This document shows positions 35,312 through 43,160 of a stretch of 64,000 nt of DNA, in pieces; positions within the stretch are counted from its first letter, which is position 1; the number at the start of each line of letters is the position of its first letter. The position numbers were made by a program, and so were the translations under genes. Location: the NCBI GenBank assembly GCA_003214235.1, contig QCLW01000001.1, positions 1 to 64,000 of the forward strand, read 5' to 3'. The DNA is from Prochlorococcus sp. AG-418-F16. GTDB taxonomy: Bacteria; Cyanobacteriota; Cyanobacteriia; PCC-6307; Cyanobiaceae. The notes under the pieces were generated by a model. It had not been told where the DNA came from. It saw nothing but the letters and a program-made list of their open reading frames with translations, and searched no databases.

Positions 35312-36031
35312 ATGAATTTTTTATGTAGGAGCTTAAAATATGTATCAATTATATTTTTTTCTTTGTTGTTGAATTCTTGTAATGCATCAAAGTGGCATAA
35401 TTCATTAGAAGATTCTCAAGACAAAAGTCAAAATCGCAACTCTTATGAATCAATTAATATAAATAATTTAATCTTTGAGCTAACTGAAGCTGATAAGGCA
35501 TTAACCCCTCAATTAAAATATACAAATGATGGAGGTTCATATTACAACTATAAAAAGAAACCAGGGGAAGGAGATTTATCATTAAGTGAAATCAGAAGAA
35601 GGATAAGTTTAGGTAGTAATTTTTATGAAGAGGATAGACAAAATATAATGTCCCTTCTTAAAGAAATTAACAGCTTAAAAATAAGTAATAAATTATCTAA
35701 CATAGATTCTGGAGCATTGGGTCTTTGGATACCAAGTAGAAATCTTTTAGTTATTGACTTTAAAGTTATAAAAATGGGTTCTCCATCATTTCTTGATGTA
35801 TTAAGACATGAATCAATTCATGTTGCTCAAAGCTGTTTTAATAATTCGAAAAATAATTTCCCTAAAAGAATAGGATTACCTCTTGAGTTTTCCAAGGTAA
35901 TAAATTTAAATTTATCTCATAATGTTTATAGTCAAAATTCTAAAGAGGTAATGTATATTGAGCGAGAGGCATTTTCTTATTCTAAAATTGATGGAGCAGC
36001 TATTAAACTTCTAAATAAATTTTGTAAATAA
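35312..36031 (+). CDS. putative lipoprotein with HExxH metallopeptidase motif
   Basis: A 239-residue protein with a lipoprotein signal: hydrophobic helix then 'SLLLNSC' (Cys 23). Near residue 167 'LRHESIHVAQSCF' contains HExxH, and 'IEREAFSYS' about 50 residues later could give a third Glu ligand, so a gluzincin-like zinc peptidase anchored in the envelope is plausible. It starts 5 bases after the transglutaminase and is probably in the same operon. The family is not recognised by name; catalytic function is inferred only from the motif. Confidence 0.7.
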   Translation: MNFLCRSLKYVSIIFFSLLLNSCNASKWHNSLEDSQDKSQNRNSYESININNLIFELTEADKALTPQLKYTNDGGSYYNYKKKPGEGDLSLSEIRRRISLGSNFYEEDRQNIMSLLKEINSLKISNKLSNIDSGALGLWIPSRNLLVIDFKVIKMGSPSFLDVLRHESIHVAQSCFNNSKNNFPKRIGLPLEFSKVINLNLSHNVYSQNSKEVMYIEREAFSYSKIDGAAIKLLNKFCK

Positions 36032-36037
36032 TCAATG

Positions 36038-36850
36038 TTATTGTCTATAAATAACCCTTAACAAAGTTTCATTGCCAAAATACCAAACAATTAACCCTCC
36101 AGCAGATAAGAAAGGGGCAAATGGGATTAATTGTCCTTTCTTTATTTTTTTAAATTTATACCCTATCAATAAGTAGATTGAAGCTATTACATAAGAGATT
36201 CCAATTCCTAATAGATTCCCTAATGGTCCTAGCCAAAGTCCTAAAATTGCTACTAACTTAGAATCTCCTTTACCCAATGCATCTTTTTTAAAGATAAATC
36301 TTGAACAAAGTCTTAATACTTCAAATAATAAATACGAAAAAGCAGCTCCAAGAATACCTTTTAAAAAAATATTCTCTTGATAAGAATCAATTTCATATAA
36401 TCCGATAAATAATAGATTTAATATGCCAATTAGAAATCCAAAATTAATTAAAGATTGAGGGATCCAAAAATGTTCAAAATCGATAAAGCTTACTGCCAAG
36501 AGAATTGATAAAATTACCCAACTAAATATTTTTTCAAATGGATTGTTTAAATTAAAAGAATAAAAATAAGGACTTGCATTACTAAAAATTATGAATAAAA
36601 TCCCAGTAATTACCTCTACGAGAGGATATTTAAAACTTATTTTACTAGCACAATAATTACATTTAGCTTTAAGGATAATCCAACTTAAGATTGGAATATT
36701 AAAATACCATTTTATTTTATTCTTACATTTTGGACAGAAACTTCTAGGACTTAATACGGACATCTCAATTGGCAATCTGTAGATAACCACATTAAGAAAA
36801 CTTCCTACACATATACCAATCAAAAAATCATTTAAAGTATTAAATGGCAT
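36038..36850 (-). CDS. pilD: prepilin peptidase / N-methyltransferase
   Basis: A 270-residue polytopic aspartic peptidase that cleaves and methylates type IV prepilins. It has the cytoplasmic zinc tetra-Cys motif (CPKC ... CNYC), the first catalytic Asp in 'FIDFEHFWIPQ' and the second in 'LGKGDSKLVAILGLWLG' (GxGD). I use the ATG at 36850 (MPFNTLNDFL) rather than a TTG two codons earlier. It is divergent from the pilin gene it serves and opens the pilus locus. Confidence 0.93.
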   Translation of the reverse strand: MPFNTLNDFLIGICVGSFLNVVIYRLPIEMSVLSPRSFCPKCKNKIKWYFNIPILSWIILKAKCNYCASKISFKYPLVEVITGILFIIFSNASPYFYSFNLNNPFEKIFSWVILSILLAVSFIDFEHFWIPQSLINFGFLIGILNLLFIGLYEIDSYQENIFLKGILGAAFSYLLFEVLRLCSRFIFKKDALGKGDSKLVAILGLWLGPLGNLLGIGISYVIASIYLLIGYKFKKIKKGQLIPFAPFLSAGGLIVWYFGNETLLRVIYRQ

Positions 36851-36937
36851 AATCAAATACTTAATTAGTTGTACTTTTTTTGCAAAAAGTATATAATTTT
36901 TAATATAAATTTTGAGTTTTATTTTACTCTATTAATT

Positions 36938-37420
36938 ATGACTATTGTTCAGAATTTTTTAAAATCAAAAAAAGTACAAAAAACCCTGACAACTAAACCA
37001 GGAGAAGAAGGCTTCTCACTCGTAGAATTAGTTGTTGTTATTGCTGTTTTAGCAATTTTATCAGCAGTTGCTGTACCAGCATTTGTTGGAGTTCAAGCTA
37101 ACGCTAGAGCATCAGCGGTAAAAAATGGACTAGTAAATGGAGTAAAAGAATGTGTTGTTAGAGATGCCGACAATCAAACTACTACCTATTCAGATGTTCA
37201 ATCATTCGCAGGTTCTTATAGTGGGTATACACTTGCTCAAGATGCTGCAGCATATGGAGACAGTTGTTACTCTGCTAAAGCAACACCAGACACTTCAAAA
37301 GCTAAGACAGAAGCTTCTTTTTCTATCGCACTAAATAGTAGTACAGGTGTAGTTACAAAGACATGTGTAAACCCAACAGGTGTAATCGCCCCTGGTTGCA
37401 ACAAGGCACAAACTTGGTAA
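36938..37420 (+). CDS. pilA: type IV major pilin candidate
   Basis: A 160-residue prepilin. The start at 36938 gives MTIVQNFLKSKK, a long leader, then the class III cleavage motif 'EEGFSLVELVVVIAVLAIL' (cleavage after Gly, Phe at +1, Glu at +5). The C-terminal domain has four Cys ('ECVVRDA', 'DSCYSAK', 'TCVNPTG', 'GCNKAQTW') able to form two disulfides, as in cyanobacterial PilA. It has its own terminator 20 bases downstream, consistent with high independent expression. It is the best candidate for the main pilus subunit. Confidence 0.9.
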   Translation: MTIVQNFLKSKKVQKTLTTKPGEEGFSLVELVVVIAVLAILSAVAVPAFVGVQANARASAVKNGLVNGVKECVVRDADNQTTTYSDVQSFAGSYSGYTLAQDAAAYGDSCYSAKATPDTSKAKTEASFSIALNSSTGVVTKTCVNPTGVIAPGCNKAQTW

Positions 37421-37433
37421 TTCGAATCTTTGC

Positions 37434-37477
37434 AAATAAAAAAACAGATATCACTTAGGTGTTATCTGTTTTTTTTG
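37434..37477 (+). terminator. intrinsic terminator of the pilin gene
   Basis: AACAGATA...CAC and GTG...TATCTGTT form a 12-bp stem with a four-base loop, followed by eight T. It isolates the pilin transcript from the downstream PilP-like gene. Confidence 0.88.
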
Positions 37478-37488
37478 ATAAATAAAAG

Positions 37489-37977
37489 ATGTTTTTAATA
37501 AAAATTAGTCTGATTTCTTTAACTTTAATTATTTCCTCATGTTCAGGAAATAAAGTACAAGATAACTTTGACTTTTCCGATTTTAAAATTACACCTAAAC
37601 CCAAAGATAATAAAAGTCTAACTATAAAAAAAACAACAACTTCATCAAAAATAAAATCAAATCTAATTAATCTAGATAAAAAGGACAAAATTTTTAAATC
37701 TATTGGATATGGGAAAAAAGATCCCTTTTCTTATTCCAGCGATATTGATGGAAGCTTTCTATCAAACCTAAGTTTTAAAGGATTCATCTTAACTGCAAAT
37801 GAGAAATATGCCGTCATCAATTATCTAGGAGAAGAAGGAATAATTACGAAGAATTCAGTTGGAGGAATAAACACTAAATTTTTACCTAATGGAGCTAAAG
37901 TGCAAAATTTTAATTTGTCTGATTCTCAAATTACAATTTTGTTTGACGACAAAGAATTTATTATTTCAATAAAATAA
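37489..37977 (+). CDS. PilP-like pilus lipoprotein
   Basis: A 162-residue protein with a lipobox ('LTLIISSCSG'), a Lys/Ser/Thr-rich linker and a C-terminal beta domain opening 'YGKKDPFSYSSDI', matching the 'R/K-DPF' hallmark of PilP, then 'LSFKGFILTANEKYAVINYLGEEGII' and 'LPNGAKVQNFNLSDSQITILF'. PilP couples the PilN-PilO complex to the PilQ secretin. Its presence fits, since no other PilP is seen in the locus. Cyanobacterial pili often lack an obvious PilP, so this remains an inference from motif order. Confidence 0.62.
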   Translation: MFLIKISLISLTLIISSCSGNKVQDNFDFSDFKITPKPKDNKSLTIKKTTTSSKIKSNLINLDKKDKIFKSIGYGKKDPFSYSSDIDGSFLSNLSFKGFILTANEKYAVINYLGEEGIITKNSVGGINTKFLPNGAKVQNFNLSDSQITILFDDKEFIISIK

Positions 37978-38059
37978 TAATTTAAGTAAGGGTAAAATAA
38001 GTTAGAAATTTCATTAATTTGCTAGAAAATACGAAAAAATATATAATAGCTTACATATA

Positions 38060-39280
38060 TTGATATTAAGGATAAAAAAATTGATCCCGTATATTAATGA
38101 AAATAGATATAAGAATGACGAGGGTTTTACAATAGTAGAATTAGTTGTAGTTATTGGTGCACTTGCTACGCTCGCATCATTTGCCATTCCAGGTGTATTA
38201 AATAGTATCAAATTATCTAGAGCAGAAGAGGCTAAAGCACTTATGAATGGATATGCTGCTGATTGCTTAGGTAAATATAGAGTTTCTACAGATCCAGTAA
38301 AGTTTATAAATGAATCTGTTCCAGACGATATAGATAATGAGAAGCTTGGCCAACTTGGTTACAAAATTGATGGAAATAAGAGTAAATGTAGCCATGTAGC
38401 TATTAAACCTTTGAACGAGAAGGAGAAATTTTTATATGCATTTGACTTTAGAATTTCTAGTGAAGGAAAAGTTTTAAAAACAGCAAATCCCTCAGATAGC
38501 CCAAGCTCTCTAAATTCTTGTAAAGGATGGGCTGGGAAAAATTGCGGTTTGTCTGAAGCTCAAAAAGCAGAATTCGCAAGATTAGCTGCAATAGCTAAAG
38601 CTAAATCAACATGTCTATCTAATTATCAATCATGGCTTGCCAAGGGCAGCAGTGGAGAATCTGTAAGCTGGGATAAGGAAAAAGAAACATGTACAAAAAA
38701 AGTTTGGGCATTCGAAGGTACCCCTGTTAGTAGTGCCGCAGCAGTAGAGGCTGCATTAAAAGCAAAATATGGACAGGCTTGTGCTGACTGGAGAAAAGAT
38801 AAATTAACTAAAAACAATAAGAGTTATAAGAGCCCAAACGGTAATGGAGAAACAAAAAACCCTGAATGTGGAGGAGTAAAATATTGGTTCCATTCTGGAA
38901 ATGAATTTACGAATAAAACGGATTGGACGGCCTATGACAACAAAGTAAAAAAAGAAGCTTGTGAATTAGATGTGAGTAATGCCAAGAAAAACAAAAAAGG
39001 TAGATATGTAATACAGCCAGCTGATGGTCCTATCCCATGTGGAAATGTTTATTATTTCTGTAATGGTGAACAAATGTCTACACCTGAGGCATATAAAGAG
39101 ACTTCCTGCGGAACTCCTCCTCCTCCTCCTCCTCCCCCAGATCCCCCCAAACCAAAACTGCCCGAAGTCCCTGGATTAAAACCTGGAGACCCTCCTGTTA
39201 AATGCCCAGGTAAGCAGCCAAGATTATGTAGGAGTCCAAAGTACAGAAGATTATTACCTGAATGTAAGTGTTGGAGATAA
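38060..39280 (+). CDS. long modular type IV pilin-like protein
   Basis: A 406-residue prepilin: leader ending 'NDEGFTIVELVVVIGALATL' (cleavage after Gly, Glu +5), then a large Cys-rich ectodomain. After about residue 190 there are three degenerate Cys-bounded modules built on an aromatic-x-F-x-G pattern ('KVWAFEGTPVSSAAAVEAA', 'VKYWFHSGNEFTNKTDWTA', 'VYYFCNGEQMSTPEAY'), a run of eight Pro and a basic Cys tail. Minor pilins are normally under 200 residues. It could be an adhesive or tip pilin. The start is TTG at 38060 or 38081. It precedes pilB by 7 bases. Confidence 0.85.
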   Translation: MILRIKKLIPYINENRYKNDEGFTIVELVVVIGALATLASFAIPGVLNSIKLSRAEEAKALMNGYAADCLGKYRVSTDPVKFINESVPDDIDNEKLGQLGYKIDGNKSKCSHVAIKPLNEKEKFLYAFDFRISSEGKVLKTANPSDSPSSLNSCKGWAGKNCGLSEAQKAEFARLAAIAKAKSTCLSNYQSWLAKGSSGESVSWDKEKETCTKKVWAFEGTPVSSAAAVEAALKAKYGQACADWRKDKLTKNNKSYKSPNGNGETKNPECGGVKYWFHSGNEFTNKTDWTAYDNKVKKEACELDVSNAKKNKKGRYVIQPADGPIPCGNVYYFCNGEQMSTPEAYKETSCGTPPPPPPPPDPPKPKLPEVPGLKPGDPPVKCPGKQPRLCRSPKYRRLLPECKCWR

Positions 39281-39287
39281 TTTAAAA

Positions 39288-40940
39288 ATGGACAGCAAGA
39301 TTACAGCTACAAGTGTAAGGAAATTAGTAGATAAATATTTTTCTCTCCAGTGGTGTAGAGATAATCTTGTTGTCCCTTTATATACAGAAACATCTCTTCC
39401 AATGGAAGCAGGAATAATTAAAATTGCTATCGCTAATTATTCTTATCTTGGAACTATTGCAGAACCAATAAAGGCGAGATTAAGCCAATCGGGTCAAAAA
39501 TGCGAATTTGTAGAAAGATCGCAAGAAGAGATACAGGAAATATTAGATCTTGCTTCGGAAGAAAGGTTTATTAGCGGAGACAGTATAGAGCTATCTCAAT
39601 TTGATGAAGATGCAGTATTAGAGGCTATAAAAGCCACTACAGATGTTGATGGAGAAAAGTTTGACTTTGAATTTGATGATGATGAAGGAGTAGTTGCAGT
39701 TGAAGAGGAAGATCTTGATTTAGCAACTGAAATGTTAGAAAGTAAAATTCAAAATGCGGCAGGAGCAATACTTATTAACTCAAAAAAAGACAATGTTTCA
39801 GATATACATATTGAACCTAAAGAAGATAAATATAAAATTAGGGTTAGGAAAGATGGAGTAATGCAGAACTTTATGGTAATGCCAAGGAGGCCAGGAGTTC
39901 AGTTAGTAGCTTGTTTAAAAAATATGGCAAATATGGATATTGCTGAAAAAAGGGCTAGTCAAGATGGAAAAATCTTAAGGAAATTTGAAGGCAACAGGAT
40001 GGAATTTCGTTGTTCAACAGTACGCATAAAAGATGGTGAAAAGATGGTTTTGAGAATATTAAATAGTGATGCATCTGTATTGAATTTAGATACATTGATT
40101 CATATTGATAAAGTTAGGGATGAATTTAGAAAAATAATGAATACCACAAATGGCATAATAATAGTTTCTGGACCAACTGGATCTGGGAAATCAACTACAT
40201 TGGCGGCAGCTCTAAGAGAGAAAGATAATGGAGAGGTCAATATCGTTACAGCTGAAGATCCTGTTGAATATAATCTTGGGGGGGATATAAGCCAAGTTCA
40301 AGTTAATAAAGCCAAGGGAGAAACTTTTGCTAAGTTATTAAGAACCTTTTTAAGACAGGATCCAGATATTATTTTAATAGGAGAAACACGAGATCCGGAA
40401 ACAGCAGAATCATCTCTTGATGCAGCTGAGACTGGGCATTTAGTTTTTACTACCTTACACGCAAATTCTTCATGTACATCTTTGACAAGACTTTTGGATA
40501 TGGAGGTTCCTAAATATAAATTAAATTCTAGTGTAAGAGGAGTATTAGCCCAAAGGCTAGTTAGGAAAGTATGCACTGGGTGTGGAATAAAAAGGCCTAT
40601 TCAAGATAACGAAGCAAGAGAATTTAATATAAATATCAATACGCCTATTATGTATGCAAATAATTTAACCTCAGAGGAAAAAGCTAGTAGAAAAAAAGAA
40701 GGCACTCTTTGTGCTAAATGTAACGGCACAGGTTACAAAGGAAGGATAGGTACGTACGAATTGTTAGTTCTTGACAGAAGGATACAAAAGGCAATATCCG
40801 ACGGGAAAACTACTAGAGAGGTAGAAAACTTAGCAGTTCAAGAAAACTCAATGTTAACATTAACTCAATATGGGATAGAGTTAGTTAAGGATCATTTAAC
40901 TACTATTTCAGAAGTTAAAAGAGTTTGCACATCAGATTAA
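39288..40940 (+). CDS. pilB: type IV pilus extension ATPase PilB (copy 1)
   Basis: A 550-residue GspE/PilB motor. It has an N-terminal domain with an acidic linker ('FEFDDDEGVVAVEEEDLD'), then 'DIHIEPKEDKYKIRVRKDG', Walker A 'VSGPTGSGKSTTLAAAL', Asp box 'TAEDPVEYNL', Walker B 'LRQDPDIILIGETRDPETAE', His box 'HLVFTTLHANSS' and the zinc tetra-Cys pair 'CTGCG' and 'CAKCNGTG' typical of extension motors. It powers pilin polymerisation at the inner membrane. It is the first motor gene of pilB-pilT-pilC. A second copy lies at 56289-58013. Confidence 0.95.
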   Translation: MDSKITATSVRKLVDKYFSLQWCRDNLVVPLYTETSLPMEAGIIKIAIANYSYLGTIAEPIKARLSQSGQKCEFVERSQEEIQEILDLASEERFISGDSIELSQFDEDAVLEAIKATTDVDGEKFDFEFDDDEGVVAVEEEDLDLATEMLESKIQNAAGAILINSKKDNVSDIHIEPKEDKYKIRVRKDGVMQNFMVMPRRPGVQLVACLKNMANMDIAEKRASQDGKILRKFEGNRMEFRCSTVRIKDGEKMVLRILNSDASVLNLDTLIHIDKVRDEFRKIMNTTNGIIIVSGPTGSGKSTTLAAALREKDNGEVNIVTAEDPVEYNLGGDISQVQVNKAKGETFAKLLRTFLRQDPDIILIGETRDPETAESSLDAAETGHLVFTTLHANSSCTSLTRLLDMEVPKYKLNSSVRGVLAQRLVRKVCTGCGIKRPIQDNEAREFNININTPIMYANNLTSEEKASRKKEGTLCAKCNGTGYKGRIGTYELLVLDRRIQKAISDGKTTREVENLAVQENSMLTLTQYGIELVKDHLTTISEVKRVCTSD

Positions 40941-40950
40941 AAATTAATTT

Positions 40951-41994
40951 ATGTCCATTGCAAGAGAAATTGTAGGTTTTGCTGTAAAAGCTGGTTCCTC
41001 AGATATTCATTTAGAAGAAAATTCCCCAATTGCAGTTAGAGTTAACTCTGACATTAAAATAAGTCCTCAAGAGTTAAAGTCTGAAGATATGGACAGATTA
41101 CTTTTGGAATTATTGGGTGAAGAAAAATTAAAAGAATTCAATCAATCTGGAGATCTGGATACATCTATTGGTCTTGAAGGTTTATCTAGATTAAGAATTA
41201 ATGCTTATGTTGCTAATGAAAAAAGATGTTTAACTTTAAGACTTCTACCAAATGATCTTCCAAAGTGGCAAGATTTAGGCCTCCCAGATTCTTTCATTAA
41301 TCTAGCTAAGCTCCATAGAGGACTAGTATTATGCACAGGGCCAACGGGTTCTGGAAAGTCTACAACCTTAGCAGCATTTATTAATTGCATGCTTGAAACT
41401 CAATGCAGACATGTATTAACTATTGAAGATCCTATTGAATTTATTTTTAATCATTCAGAAAACTCCATTATTCATCAAAGGGAAGTTAAAAGAGATACCA
41501 ATTCTTTCTCTACTGCATTGAGAGCAGCCTTAAGAGAAGATCCAGATGTTATTTATATTGGAGAAATGAGAGATCTGGAGACAATTCAACTTGCCATAAC
41601 TGCAGCTGAAACTGGTCATTTGGTTCTAGGAACTCTTCACACTTCATCAGCAGCTAAAACTGTTGAAAGAATCGTTGATGTATTCCCTGCTGACCAGCAA
41701 GAACAAGCAAGACTTCAAGTATCCACATCATTAGCAGGAATAATGTCTCAAACATTATGTAAGAATACAAAAGGAAAAAGATCATTGGCATATGAACTAA
41801 TGGTAAATACCCCAGCTATTGGTAATTTAATAAGAGAAAAAAAAGTAAGTCAGATATACTCGCAACTTCAAACAGGAAGTCAGGATGGGATGAATACCTT
41901 AGAGCAATGTCTTAATAAATTATATGAAGATGGATTAATAACTAAGGAAGAAGCCTTAGGAAAAGCCTCCAATAAAAAAGCTATAAACGACTAA
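40951..41994 (+). CDS. pilT: type IV pilus retraction ATPase PilT
   Basis: A 347-residue motor: 'AGSSDIHLEENSPIAVRVN', Walker A 'CTGPTGSGKSTTLAAFI', Asp box 'LTIEDPIEFIF', Walker B 'REDPDVIYIGEMRDLETIQ', 'AAETGHLVLGTLHTSSAAKTVERIVDVFP' region and 'MNTLEQCLNKLYEDG' tail, with no zinc tetra-Cys. These are PilT rather than PilB traits, so the pilus should be retractile. It lies 10 bases after pilB and 2 before pilC. Confidence 0.95.
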   Translation: MSIAREIVGFAVKAGSSDIHLEENSPIAVRVNSDIKISPQELKSEDMDRLLLELLGEEKLKEFNQSGDLDTSIGLEGLSRLRINAYVANEKRCLTLRLLPNDLPKWQDLGLPDSFINLAKLHRGLVLCTGPTGSGKSTTLAAFINCMLETQCRHVLTIEDPIEFIFNHSENSIIHQREVKRDTNSFSTALRAALREDPDVIYIGEMRDLETIQLAITAAETGHLVLGTLHTSSAAKTVERIVDVFPADQQEQARLQVSTSLAGIMSQTLCKNTKGKRSLAYELMVNTPAIGNLIREKKVSQIYSQLQTGSQDGMNTLEQCLNKLYEDGLITKEEALGKASNKKAIND

Positions 41995-41996
41995 TT

Positions 41997-43160
41997 ATGG
42001 CTGAATACGGTGTCCCAACGGTTGACAAGAAATCACCTAAAAAATCTCCTCCTGTTACTGTTTTTGGAATAACTTTTGGAGAATCATCTTATTTAGACTA
42101 CGAGCCAAATACAAAATTAAAGGTCCCTCAAGCAGATCTTTTAGTCTTTTTCAGACAAATGTCAGTAATGCTTACAAGTGGCGTCCCTTTAGCTCAAGGG
42201 CTTGAATTGTTAGCTGAGAATATGACAAACAAACCATTTGGGGCTTGTATTTTTGATATATCTAAGAAACTGGCAGGTGGAGAGGAATTATCTTCATGTC
42301 TTAATTCATACTCCAGGATATTTACTCCCATAACCGTAGGTTTAATAGAAGCAGGTGAAGCAGGAGGAATATTATCTGAAGTACTAGAAAGATTAGCTTT
42401 ACTATTAGAAGCCAGAAGCAAGATTAAAGGGCAAATAACGGGCGCCTTAATTTATCCTGTTGCAGTATTAGTTTTGGCAGTAACTATAAGTCTTGCTCTA
42501 TTGATTTTTATAGTTCCAACTTTTGATGAAATGTTTAAAAGCATGGGTGCAGAATTACCAGCACTAACTGGATTTATGTTGACACTTTCCAAGATTGTTA
42601 CATCTGTAGGGTTTGCATTAGGTGGTCCTATTTCTATCTTTATAATTTTATATCTCTACAATACAACTTATAAAACCCAATCAGGCCGAGAGTTTTTTGA
42701 TGGCCTATTTTTAAAGATTCCTCTATTTGGAGATTTATTATTAAAATCAGAGCTTGTTTCCATAGCTGATACTTTAAGTACACTTATCAACTCAGGTGTT
42801 CCTCTTGTTGAAGGCATACAAAGATGTATCAATGCCTCTAACAATGAAATAATTAAAATAGCACTAAGAAAATCAATTACATTAGTAACTCAAGGACAAG
42901 AACTTAGTTACTCATTGATTTCATCCAAGGTTATTCCAAGACTATTAGTCTCAATGATTAAAATTGGAGAAGAAACGGGGGCCTTATCATTTATGCTCGA
43001 AAATCTTTCAAAATTCTATAAAAGAGAAGTTGAAGAAGCCGTAACAGTTTTAACAAAAGCAATGGAACCAACAGTAATATTTGTTGTAGCGGCAATAGTC
43101 GGTACTATAGTAATTGCTCTTTATTTACCAATGTTTGATCTTATAAATCAAATGGGTTAA
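41997..43160 (+). CDS. pilC: type IV pilus platform protein PilC
   Basis: A 387-residue inner-membrane platform protein with two GspF/T2SF domains. The first begins 'LLVFFRQMSVMLTSGVPLAQGLELL' and the second 'LKSELVSIADTLSTLINSGVPLVEGIQ'. Transmembrane helices follow each domain, and the C-terminal helix ends 'ALYLPMFDLINQMG', the usual PilC end. It converts motor rotation into pilin insertion. It starts 2 bases after pilT, and its stop overlaps the convergent pilM stop by 4 bases. Confidence 0.95.
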   Translation: MAEYGVPTVDKKSPKKSPPVTVFGITFGESSYLDYEPNTKLKVPQADLLVFFRQMSVMLTSGVPLAQGLELLAENMTNKPFGACIFDISKKLAGGEELSSCLNSYSRIFTPITVGLIEAGEAGGILSEVLERLALLLEARSKIKGQITGALIYPVAVLVLAVTISLALLIFIVPTFDEMFKSMGAELPALTGFMLTLSKIVTSVGFALGGPISIFIILYLYNTTYKTQSGREFFDGLFLKIPLFGDLLLKSELVSIADTLSTLINSGVPLVEGIQRCINASNNEIIKIALRKSITLVTQGQELSYSLISSKVIPRLLVSMIKIGEETGALSFMLENLSKFYKREVEEAVTVLTKAMEPTVIFVVAAIVGTIVIALYLPMFDLINQMG

